NCBI RefSeq assembly: GCF_008297975.1 | Contig: NZ_VLNY01000001.1 | Coordinates: 620,001 to 684,000 of the forward strand | DNA from: Antrihabitans cavernicola | GTDB lineage: Bacteria > Actinomycetota > Actinomycetes > Mycobacteriales > Mycobacteriaceae | Length of the DNA stretch: 64,000 nt | Reading direction: 5' to 3' | Part shown: positions 37,201 to 49,200 of the stretch, piece by piece | Position numbering within the stretch: position 1 is the stretch's first letter | Layout of the letters: each line of letters begins with the position of its first letter | Position numbers and translations under genes: made by a program | The notes under the pieces: model-generated | Told to the model about the DNA's origin: nothing | Databases searched by the model: none | The model's input: the letters and a program-made list of their open reading frames with translations, nothing else

Positions 37201-40200
37201 ACTGGCAAAGACCGACCTCCATGTCGGCGTCTACGACAACCACGACGCCGATGGAGCGCCCGGCACCATCGAGATCGAATTCGGCTACGTCACAGCACTG
37301 TTCGACGAGTCGACGATGCAAGGCCTGGCGCGCCGCTACCAGCAGATCCTGGGTGCGGTCATCGCGCACGCAGAACAACCTGTCGGCGATATTCCGTTGC
37401 TGGACGATTCGGAGCGCGCTGCCGTCACCGCGCTGTCCGCCGGACCGGACTGTGTGGTTGCTGCCCACACGCTGGTGGAGTTGTTCGACGCCCAAGTGGC
37501 TGCCGATCCCGGTGCGCTCGCTGTCGTCGCAGGAGCCGACCGACTCAGTTACGCCGAGTTCGATGCTCGCGTGAATCAGTTGGCTCGCTACCTGATCTCG
37601 GCGGGTGTCGGTCCGGAAACCATTGTCGCACTGTCGATGCGCCGTTCACTCGACCAGCTGGTGACGATGTACGCCATCGTCAAGGCCGGTGGGGCGTATC
37701 TGCCGATCGATCCTGACCAACCACAAGATCGCACCGACTACATTCTCGACGCGGCAGATCCGCGGCTGGTGCTGACCGGACTCGACACCCTCGATCTTGC
37801 GGGTTTCTCGACAGCGCCGGTGACCGACCGCGATCGGACGATTCCACTCGGCCCCGACCACGCCGCCTACGTGATCTTCACGTCCGGTTCCACCGGAACA
37901 CCGAAGGGTGTGGTGGTACCGCATCGTGCCATCGTCAACCAGCTCGTCTGGAAGACAACGGAATTCGGATTGAGTGCGGAAGACATCGTCGCGATCAAGA
38001 CGCCTGCCACCTTCGACCTGTCGGTCTGGGAGTACTGGTCGGCGTTGCTCTCCGGCGGCAGCGTGGTGCTGGCATCGCCGACCGGACACCGTGACGTCGA
38101 CTATTTGCTGCGCCTGCTCGCAGACCATTCGGTGACCACGCTGCACGTGGTGCCGACGCTGTTGGACGCACTGGAGACGGGGTCCGATGTGGCACTGCCC
38201 GCATCGTTGCGCCGCGTGCTGGCGATCGGCGAGGCGCTGCCCAGTGCTGTCGCCGCGAAGTTCCGCGGCTGGAACGATGCCGATCTCTTCAACGTCTACG
38301 GTCCGACCGAGGCCGCGGTGTCCATCACCGCACAGCAGGTGACGGCAACGTCCGATGCGGTCGTCCCGATCGGCACGCCCGAGTGGAACAGCCAGGTCTT
38401 CGTGCTCGACGAGCGGCTGCACGCGGTCCCCACGGGTGTCGTCGGCGAGATATACCTGGCAGGCGTGCAGCTGGCTCGCGGCTACATCGGACGCGTCGAC
38501 TTGACGTCGGATCGGTTCGTGGCCAACCCGTTCGGCGCGCCGGGTGCGCGAATGTATCGAACCGGTGATCTCGCGAAATGGCATTCCGGTGCACTCGAGT
38601 ATCTGGGTCGCACCGACTTCCAGGTGAAGGTCCGTGGCTTCCGCATCGAGCTCGGTGAGGTCGAGGCGGTCCTGGCGGGAAACCCTGCGGTCGCGGCGGC
38701 CGTGGCCGTTGCGCAAAAGGATGTCTCGAGCGGCGATCGGCTGATCGCGTACGTGACGACGTTGCCGGGCCAGACCGTCACCACCGGCGCGTTGCAGGAC
38801 ACAGCGCGCGCAGGCCTCCCGTCGTACATGGTGCCCGCGGCGTTTGTGATCCTCGACGAGTTCCCACTCGGGGTGAACGGCAAGGTGGATCGAAAAGCAC
38901 TGCCGGAGCCGGTCTTCGAGCCGCGGACGTACCGTTCGCCGAGCACACCCATCGAGCAGGTGGTCGCGAACAGCTACGGTGACGTGCTCGGGATCGGGCG
39001 CGTCGGTCTCGATGACGACTTCTTCGCGCTCGGTGGGAACTCGTTGATCGCGACCCAGGTGGTGACCCGAATCGGCCGGGCGCTCGACACTCGCGTCACG
39101 GTGCGAATGTTGTTCGAGGCGCCCACCGTCGGCTCGCTCGCGGTCCGCGTCGAGCAACATGCCGGGACCGACGGCAGACCGCCCCTGGTGGCGGGGCGAC
39201 GACCCGACGTGCTACCGCTTTCGCTTGCCCAGCAACGGATGTGGTTTCTCAACAGGTTCGATTCGGGCTCGGCCGCATACAACATGCCCAGTGCTGTCCG
39301 GTTGAGCGGCGAGCTGAATCTGCCTGCACTGCAGGCGGCGATCCAAGACGTACTCGCACGCCATGAGTCCTTGCGAACCGTCTACCCGGAGACTCCGGAC
39401 GGTCCGGTGCAGGTGATCGTACCGATTGCCGAGGCCGAGCTCACGGTGCCCGTGACCACGGTCGCAGAAGACCAGGTGATCCCGCGGGTGGCGGCGTTGG
39501 CAGCGACATTGTTCGATGTCACCGCCGAAATACCTCTTCGCGCAGAGATTTTCGCTATATCGGCCACCGATCACGTGCTGGCGGTGGTGATCCACCACAT
39601 CTCGGCCGATGGCTCGTCGGTCGGACCACTGACCCGCGACATCATGCTCGCGTACACCGCGCGATCGATCGACGAGGCACCCACCTGGGCGCCGCTGCCC
39701 GTCCAGTATGCCGACTTCGCTCTCTGGCAGCGCCGCGTCCTCGGCGCGGACGACGACCCGGGATCGCTGACGTCGCAACAAATTGCCTACTGGAGCGACG
39801 CTCTGGCCGACTTGCCTGCGCAGATCGAGCTACCCATCGACAGACCGCGCCCTGCCACCGCGTCCTTTGCCGGCAACACCGAAAACGTCACGATCGACGA
39901 CTCCACCCATAGGGCTCTGGTCGACCTCGCACGTGAGCGTGGCGTGACGCTGTTCATGGTGATACACACCGCATTTGCGGTGTTGATCGCCCGGCTGTCC
40001 GGTTCGGACGACATCGCGATCGGCACCCCCATCGCCGGTCGTGGCGAGCGCGAACTCGACGATCTGATCGGCATGTTCGTCAACACGCTCGTGCTTCGGA
40101 CCCAACTCGATCGTGGCGCCCCGTTCATCGACGTGCTCGACCGGCAGCGCGATGTGAACCTCAATGCCTATGCCAATGCGGATATTCCGTTCGAGCAACT

Positions 40201-43200
40201 GGTCGAGGTACTCAATCCCGATCGCTCGACCGCCGCCCACCCCCTGTTTCAGGTCGGCCTCTCGTTCCAGAACCTGGCACCGGTGACGCTCGAGCTGCCC
40301 GGTCTGACCATCGGCGGCATTCCGATCGAGACCACTGTGTCGCAGTTCGACCTGCAACTCACCGTCGCCGACCGATACGACGACGACGGTGAGCCCGCCG
40401 GCATCGCGACCGTGTTCACGTATGCAACCGATCTTTTCGATGCCGCGACGGTCGCGGATATCGCTGCGCGGTTCCATCGGCTGCTGCGCTCGGTTGCCGC
40501 CGAGCCGAAGGAGCGGGTCGGTGAACTGGACATCGCCATCGCCGAAGACATCGGCGCGGCTGCGGCGTTCGACGACACCGAGCGCGCTGTCGACGGCGCT
40601 GCGACCCTGCCCGCGATGTTCGACGCACAGGTCGCTGCATCTCCGGACGCTGTGGCCGTCGTCGCGGACCACGAGTGGCTGTCGTACCGCGCCGTAGACT
40701 CACGCGCAAATCGCCTGGCGCGGTGGCTGATCCGCAAGGGCGTAGGCCCTGACGTGACAGTCGCACTCGCGATCGAGAGGTCCATCGATCTCGTCGTCGC
40801 AGTCCATGCCGTAGCCAAGGCGGGCGGGACCTACCTCCCCATCGATCCCGATCATCCGGCGGATCGGATCGACTACATTCTCTCCGTTGCACGCCCGAGT
40901 GTGGTGCTGGCGTCGTCGGCGACGGTTCTCGACGGGCGGGTGGGCGAGCGCGTCGACCTCGACACGCTCGATCTGTCGGAATTCGACGATGCCCCTGTCA
41001 CGGACGCCGAGCGAGCCGGCACGCTGAACGCAGCTACCACCGCATATCTGATCTTCACGTCGGGCTCGACAGGGCGACCCAAGGGTGTTGCGATCAGTTA
41101 CGGCGCTATCGCCAACCAGCTTTCCTGGCACCGAACAGAATTCGGGATGAGCACGACGGACGTCGGCGTGCTCAAGACCTCCGCGACCTTCGACCTGTCG
41201 ATCTGGGAGTTGTGGTCTTCGCTGATCAGCGGTGGTCGACTTGTCGTCGCGGCACCGGACCGTCAGGGCGATCCGCACTACCTCGACACCCTGATGCGCG
41301 AGCACGACGTGAGCGTGTTGCACGTGGTTCCGTCCATGCTCGACGCGATGCTGGCCGACGCAGGCGGGGTGCTCGCGCCGTCGCTGCGTGCGGTGCTCAC
41401 GGGCGGTGAACCGCTTGGGCCTGCGACCGCCCGGACGTTCCTCGACGGGAACGCCGTGGAGTTGTTCAACGTGTACGGCCCTACCGAGACGGCGATCTCG
41501 GCAACCTGGCATCGGGTGCGCACCGATATCGTCGGCTCGGTCCCGATCGGCGCACCTGTGTGGAATACCCAAGTCTGGGTGCTGGATTCGCGGTTGCGTC
41601 GCGTGCCTGTCGGCGTCACCGGCGAGGTGTACATCGGCGGCGTTCAGCTTGCTCGCGGCTACGCGCATCGAGCCGGTCTCACCGCCGAACGGTTCGTGGC
41701 GAATCCGTTCGGGCCACCGGGCACCCGGATGTATCGAAGCGGCGATCTCGCAGCACAGCGCAACGGCGTCCTCGAGTACCGCGGTCGATCCGACCTGCAG
41801 GTGAAGGTGCGCGGCTTCCGCATCGAATTGGGCGAGATCGAATCTGTCCTGACCGCTTTGCCGTCGGTGTCACGGGCAGCGGTGATCGCCCGCGCCGACG
41901 CATACGGCGACCAGTATCTGGCGGCCTATGTCGTTGCGGCGCAGGGCAGCACCGCCACCACCGACGATCTGCGGAAGACGCTCCGAGCAACGCTCCCCGC
42001 CTACATGGTGCCGAACGCGGTACTGATGCTGGATGCGCTGCCGTTCACCAGCAGCGGCAAGCTCGACCGAAAGGCGTTGCCGGAGCCGCAGATCGAGCTG
42101 AAGACGTTCCGGTCGCCGACCAACCCGGTGGAGGAGATCGTCGCAGACGTCTACCGTTCGGTGCTCGATCTCGACCGAGTGGGACTCGACGACGACTTCT
42201 TCGATCTCGGCGGCAACTCGTTGGTCGCGACACGGGTGGTTGCCCGTATCGGCCACGCACTCGACACCGTCGTCTCGGTTCGCACGCTCTTCGAGGCTCC
42301 CACGGTTGCGGCACTGGCCGCGCGGGTGGAAAGCCATGCCGGTGCCGGCGGCACGATCCCGCTCACAGCTGGGCGCCGACCCGAATACATACCGCTGTCG
42401 CTTGCTCAACAACGCATGTGGTTTCTGAATCGTTTCGACACCGCATCGGCCGCGTACACCGTGCCCATCGCGGTGCGGTTGACCGGCGACCTCGACGTTG
42501 CCGCGTTGCGCGCGGCAATCCACGACGTGATCGTCCGACACGAGGTGCTTCGCACCGTCTACCCGGAGCGATCAGGGGGTCCGGTTCAGCAGATCGAGTC
42601 GGTCGACCAGGCGTGTGCCCCGCTGCCACTGACGCCGACTGGTGCGGACGAGATCCAGTCGCGCATCCGTGCGATGACGTCGTCGGGCTTCGACGTGACC
42701 ACCGAAATACCCTTGCGCGCCGAACTGTTCGAGATCTCCAGCACCGATCACGTACTGGCCGTGGCCGTTCACCACATCGCGGCCGACGGTTCGTCGATCG
42801 GCCCGCTGACGCGCGACCTCATGCTCGCGTACGCGGCCCGCGTTGCGGAACACGCCCCCGACTGGACTCCGCTGCCGGTCCAGTACGCCGATTACGCTCT
42901 CTGGCAGCGTCGCGTGCTCGGCTCGGCCGACGATCCGGCGTCGTTGATGTCCCGGCAACTCGCGTTTTGGACGAAGTCGCTCGCGGACCTGCCGCGTCTG
43001 CTCGAGCTACCGATGGACAATCCGCGGCCCGCCGTGCAGTCGACCGCCGGCAGCGCTATCGACCTGCATATAGCTGCGGACACCCACCAGGCCCTCGTCG
43101 ACCTCGCCCGCAGCAGCGGGGCAACGCTGTTCATGGTGATGCATACCGCGCTCGCGGTGCTGCTTGCCAAGCTGTCCGGTACCGACGACATTGCGATCGG

Positions 43201-46200
43201 GACGCCTATCGCAGGCCGGGGGGAACGCGAACTCGACGATCTGATCGGCATGTTCGTCAACACTCTCGTGCTTCGAACCCACGTCGACGGAAACGCGTCG
43301 TTCGTCGACCTGCTCGCCCGCCAACGCGAGATCGACCTGCTCGCATTCTCTAACGCGCACATACCGTTCGAGCAATTGGTGGAGGTGATCGACCCCGACC
43401 GATCGGCGGCGGCCAATCCCCTCTTCCAGGTCGCACTGGCGTTCCAGAACCTTGGGCACACCACCCTCGGACTGCCGGGTCTGACGGTTGCCGCTGTCCC
43501 GTTCGACACCCAGGTCTCCCAATTCGATCTGTTGCTGACGCTGACCGATCAGTATTCCGAGGACGGCGTTCCAGCGGGCATAGCCGGCGTATTGGGTTAC
43601 GCAACGGACCTTTTCGAACGCCGGACCGTGCAGGAGTTCACCGCCTACTTCGGCAGGCTGCTGGCATCGCTGGTCGCCGACCCACGCCTGCCGGTCGGCG
43701 ACGTCACACTCGCACCGATCGCCGATCAGCTGCCACAGCGCAGTGCGGAGCCTGCGGTACTCCCGGCCGCACTGCTCGATGCTCGAGTTGCTGCGAGCCC
43801 GGACGCGACCGCGATTCGCATGGCATCGGAGACGCTGACGTACCGCGAATTCGACTCGCGGGCAAACACGCTCGCCCGACGACTGATCGCACGCGGGGTG
43901 GGCCCGGAGAGCTTGGTCGCTGTGGCGCTGCACCGCTCGATCGAGCTGGTGGTGGCGATCCATGCCATCGCGAAGACCGGCGGCGCGTACGTCCCGATCG
44001 ATCCCGACCATCCCGCCGACCGCTCCGCGTATGTGCTGACCACCGCGCAACCGGCGCTGATACTGACCACCACCTCGGTGAGGAACGTTCGCGACACGTC
44101 GTTCGATCTGATCGATCTCGACGAGCCGCCGCTAGACGATGTCGACGACACACCGGTCACCGACGGCGATCGGCTCGGCATCCTTCGCCCGGGCAACACC
44201 GCGTACGTCCTTTTCACCTCCGGCTCCACCGGGCGCCCCAAGGGTGTCGCGGTGAGCCATGGCGCTGTCGGGCGCCAGTTGGTCTGGCACACAAACGAGT
44301 TCGCAGCCACCGCCGAGGATGTCGGATTGTTCAAGACATCGCCGACGTTCGATCTGTCCGTGTGGGAACTGTGGTCGTCGTTGATCACCGGCGGCACCCT
44401 CGTCATTGCCGCGCCGGACGGTCAGCGCGATCCCCGCTATCTCGACAACCTGATGCGCGATACGGGCATCACGGTGTTGCACGTGGTCCCGTCGATGCTC
44501 GACGCACTGCTGACCGAGAGCGGCGGCGTACTCGCGCCCTCCCTGCGGACGGTGGTGACTGCAGGCGAAACATTCCCTGCCACAACTGTTAGCGCCTTCC
44601 TAGCAGGCAATGCGGCCGCGCTGTACAACGTCTACGGCCCCACCGAGGCCGCGGTGTCGGCGACAGCGCACCGGGTCGCGTCGGTGGGTTCGGGCGCGGT
44701 GCCGATCGGATATGCCGAACGCTACGTCACCGTGCACGTGCTCGACCGCCGGTTGCATCCGGTTCCGCCGGGTGTGGCAGGCGAAATCTATCTGTCCGGT
44801 GAGCAGTTGGCGCGGGGCTATCACGCCCGACCGGAACTGACCGCAGATCGTTTCGTGGCCAGCCCATTCGGCCCTGCGGGATCCCGGCTCTATCGCACCG
44901 GTGACGTTGCGGTACAACGCGACGGCCTGCTCGAGTATCGGGGTCGCTCCGACTTCCAGGTGAAGGTCCGCGGCTTCCGTATCGAGCCGGGTGAGGTGGA
45001 GGCCGCCCTCGTCGCACATCCATCGGTGGGGCAGGCCGTCGTGGTAGCTCGCACCGATCCGCACGGTGACGCTCGACTGGCCGGCTACGTCGTTCCCGCA
45101 CTATCGAGGTTCGTCGACACCGACCGCGTCCGTCAGGACGTCGCTACGGCGCTGCCGCCGTACATGGTGCCGTCGTCGTTGACGGTGCTGTCCGCACTGC
45201 CCCGCACCACCAGCGGCAAGGTGGATCGAAAGTCGTTGCCGGAACCGGTCTTCGAAGTTCGGTCCTTCCGCGCGCCGACCAATCCGATCGAGGAGACGGT
45301 GGCTTCGGTATTCGGCGAACTGTTGGGTATCGACCGGGTCGGTTTGGACGACGACTTCTTCGCCTTGGGCGGCAACTCGTTGTCTGCCACGCGAGCGGTG
45401 TCGCGAATCGGTGCCGCACTCGACACCACCGTGGCAGTGCGCACGTTGTTCGAGGCATCCACTGTCGCGACTCTCGCTGCGCGCGTTGGCAAACCGAATG
45501 GCGAGCAACGGCCCGCACTCGTGGGCGGTGCCCGGACCGAGCCCATTCCGCTGTCGCTCGCGCAGCAGCGGCTGTGGATTCTCAATCAGTTCGACACGGC
45601 GTCCACCGCGTACAACGTGCCGGTGGCGCTGCGGCTGCACGGCAGGCTTAACGTGGCGGCTCTGACCGCTGCCATCCACGACGTGATCGCGCGTCACGAG
45701 GTGCTTCGCACCTATTACCCGGAAACCACCGACGGTCCGGCGCAGGTCATCGAGTCGGCAAGCGCCGTCGGCACCGACATCCCCGTCATCGATGTCGACG
45801 AGTCCGAAATCGCCGACCGTGTACGAGGTTTCATCGGAACCACGTTCGACGTCGCCGCGGAGGTTCCACTCCGTATCGCCGTCTATCGCATCCGCGCGGA
45901 CGACTACGTGCTCGCACTGGTGACGCATCACATCGCTGCCGACGGTTCCTCCATCGCGCCGATGACCCGTGACGTCATGCTTGCCTACGGGGCGCGGATC
46001 GCGGACGCCGCACCGGGATGGACGCCGTTGGCGGTCCAGTACGCCGACTTCACCCTGTGGCAGCGGACGGTGCTCGGGTCCGACGACGATCCGGAATCGC
46101 TGGCAGCTCAGCAGATCTCCTACTGGCAGTCCGCGCTGGCAGGCCTGCCGGACGAGCTGAACCTGCCCTACGACCGGCCACGCCCGGCCATGCAGTCGTT

Positions 46201-49200
46201 TGCGGGCGAGCACATCGATTTCCGGATCGGAGCCGACACCCATCGCGCGCTGTCTGCGGTCGCACGCGGCAACGGTGCAACGCTGTTCATGGTGATGCAC
46301 ACCGCGCTCGCCGTTCTGCTTGCTCGGACGTCCAGCAGCGACGACATCGCGATCGGTACTCCGGTCGCGGGTCGCGGTGACCGTGCCCTCGACGACCTGA
46401 TCGGCATGTTCGTCAACACCCTCGTACTGCGGAGCACGGTCGATGTCAACGAGTCGTTCACCGACCTGCTCGCGCGTCAACGCGAGACCGCGCTCGAGGC
46501 ATTCACCAACGCGGACATACCGTTCGAGCGGTTGGTCGAGGTGCTCAATCCGGTCCGATCGACCGGCCGCCACCCGCTCTTCCAGGTCGGTATGGCATTC
46601 CAGAATCTGGAGCACTCGTCACTCGAACTGCCAGATCTGACCCTGACGAGCTTCGACTTCGACGCCGGCATCGCCAAGTACGACCTCGATCTCACCCTGA
46701 CCGATCACTACGGTGCCGACGGCGAACCGCTGGGCATCACCGGCGCTCTCACCTACGCCACCGACCTGTTCGACGAGTCGACCGCCCAATCGCTGATACA
46801 CCGATTCGAGCGCATCGCAGACTCCGTTGCAGCACAACCGGGCTCCGCTGTCGGTGACATCGATCTCGTCGCAGCCAACGAGCGCGCCGTATCGGCAAGG
46901 CGCAACACCACCGATCACGACGGGTTCGGATGGGACCTCACCATCGCATTCGCGGCACAGGTGGCGAAGACGCCCGACGCCGTTGCGGTGATCGCCGACG
47001 ACACGCGCATGACCTACGCAGAGCTGGATACCCGAGCAAATCGGTTGGCGCGCTGGCTGATCGACCACGGTATCGGCGGCGAGCGCGCCGTCGCTGTTGC
47101 AATCCGAAGAACGGGAGATCTGGTGGTGGCGTTGCACGCCGTCGCCAAGGCCGGCGGCATCTACGTGCCTGTCGATCCCGACCATCCCGAGGACCGGATC
47201 CGCTACGTCCTCGACATCGTTGCGCCCGACGTCGTGCTGACCGTCTCCGACGTCGGTTTCACCACCACGGCCGCAACAGCCATCGACACCCTCGACCTCT
47301 CGTCGTATTCGGCGCAACCCGTGGTGGATTCGGAGTTGTCGGCACCGCGCCTGCCGAGCAACGCCGCTTACATCACGTTCACCTCTGGATCGACCGGGCG
47401 GCCCAAGGGCGTGACCAATACCTTCGAGGGGATCGCAACGCACAGCGCGTGGATGCAGGCGGAGTACGCATTCGGTGCGGACGACGTGTACCTGCAGAAG
47501 ACCGCACCCACCTTCGACGTCTCCCTGTGGGGCTACTGGCTGCCGCTGCTCACCGGTTCCCATGTGGTGCTGGCGAAACCGGACGGCCACCTCGACCCGG
47601 CGTACATCGCAGCGCAGATCGCGGACCACTCGGTGACGATCACCGACTTCGTGCCGTCACCGCTGTCGGTCTTCGTGGAGGTCGCGACGGCCGAACAACT
47701 CGTGTCGTTGCGCGATGTCATCGTCATCGGCGAGATCCTGTCCCCTGCGCTGGTCCGCGCGTTTGCCGAGTTGTCGAGCGCGCGCGTGCACAACCTGTAC
47801 GGTCCCACCGAGGCGGCGATCGCCACCACCGCCCACACCGTCACGGGTGCCGAGCCAGGCCCGATCCCCATCGGCTTGCCCATGTGGAATACCCAGGTGT
47901 ACGTGCTGGATTCGCGCCTGCGGCAGGTTCCCGACGGCGTGTCGGGCGAGCTGTATCTGGGTGGTCTTCAGTTGGCCCGCGGCTATCGCAATCGCCCCGA
48001 TCTGACCGCGGACCGGTTCATCGCGAACCCCCTCGGTACCTCCGGCAGCAGGCTCTACCGCACCGGCGACGAAGTCCGCTGGGTCGGTGGCGAACTCGAC
48101 TACATCGGGCGCACCGATCAGCAGGTGAAACTGCGCGGGCAACGCATCGAGTTGGGCGAGATCGCCGCGGCGTTGAAGCTCGACCCGACGGTGCGCCACG
48201 CGGCAGCCAACGTCTTCACCACCGGCACCGATCAACACCTGATCGGCTATGTGACCGCATGCGACGGTGCCGTCGTCGACACCGATGTGGTGCGCGATCG
48301 CATGCGACTCACTTTGCCGCATTACATGATCCCCGCTCAGGTGATCCTCCTCGATGCCTTGCCCGCCACGTCGACCGGAAAGTTGGATCGCAAAGCGTTG
48401 CCCGATCCGCTCTTCACCGCTGCCGCGTTCCGTGCTCCGAGCACGCGCGAGCAAAAGATCGTGGCCGAGGCTTTCGCCGATGTCCTCGGCATCGACCGAG
48501 TCGGAGTCGACGACGACTTCTTCGAGCTCGGCGGCACGTCGTTGTTGGCGTTCACGTTGCGCAGCGAGCTGTCGGCGAGATTGGGTGTCGATGTGCCGGC
48601 CGCGGTGATTCTGCGATCGCCGTCGGTGCGGCGGCTCGCCGATCTAGGCAGCGCCGTTGATCCAGGCAGCACCGTTGATCTAGGCAGCACCGACGAGGCA
48701 GCCGAATCCGACGTGGACCGGATGATCGCCGACTCGCACCTGACCATCGACTTGACCGGCGTAGCACCGGCCCGAGTCGGACCGCCGCGGCACGTATTGC
48801 TCACCGGTGCAACGGGATTCCTCGGCGCATACCTGCTACGCGCGCTGCTGGACGCCACCGACGCAGACGTGTGGTGCCTGGTCCGTGCGGACGACGTCGA
48901 GTCGGCGCGACGACGCATCCGCGAGAATCTCGAAACCTACGCCCTGTGGGATCACGCGCTCGAGCACCGAATCGTCTTGCTACCGGGCGATCTCGCCGCG
49001 GCGTCGCTGGGACTCTCGGACGCCGAGTTCGGCCGAGTTGCCGAAGAGGTCGATCTGATCGTCCACAACGGTGCCCGGGTGAACCACCTGGACCCGTACG
49101 AGCGGCTTCGAGCGGCGAACGTCGCAGGCACCGTGGAGGTGTTGCGGCTCGCGGCGACGACAAGGATCAAACCTGTCCATTTCGTGTCGACCAGCTCCGC

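Noticed and set aside
37646-39160. Minus-strand frame of about 500 codons within the synthetase gene, with others like it at 45101-46615 and elsewhere
   Set aside because: Antisense frames repeat in each module because the modules repeat; the plus-strand domains are unambiguous.
36075-46870. Epimerase or dual condensation/epimerisation activity in the synthetase
   Set aside because: No separate E domain follows any T domain, and the C domains show the ordinary HH(I)xADGSS motif without the dual-type N-terminal motif, as far as can be judged by eye.
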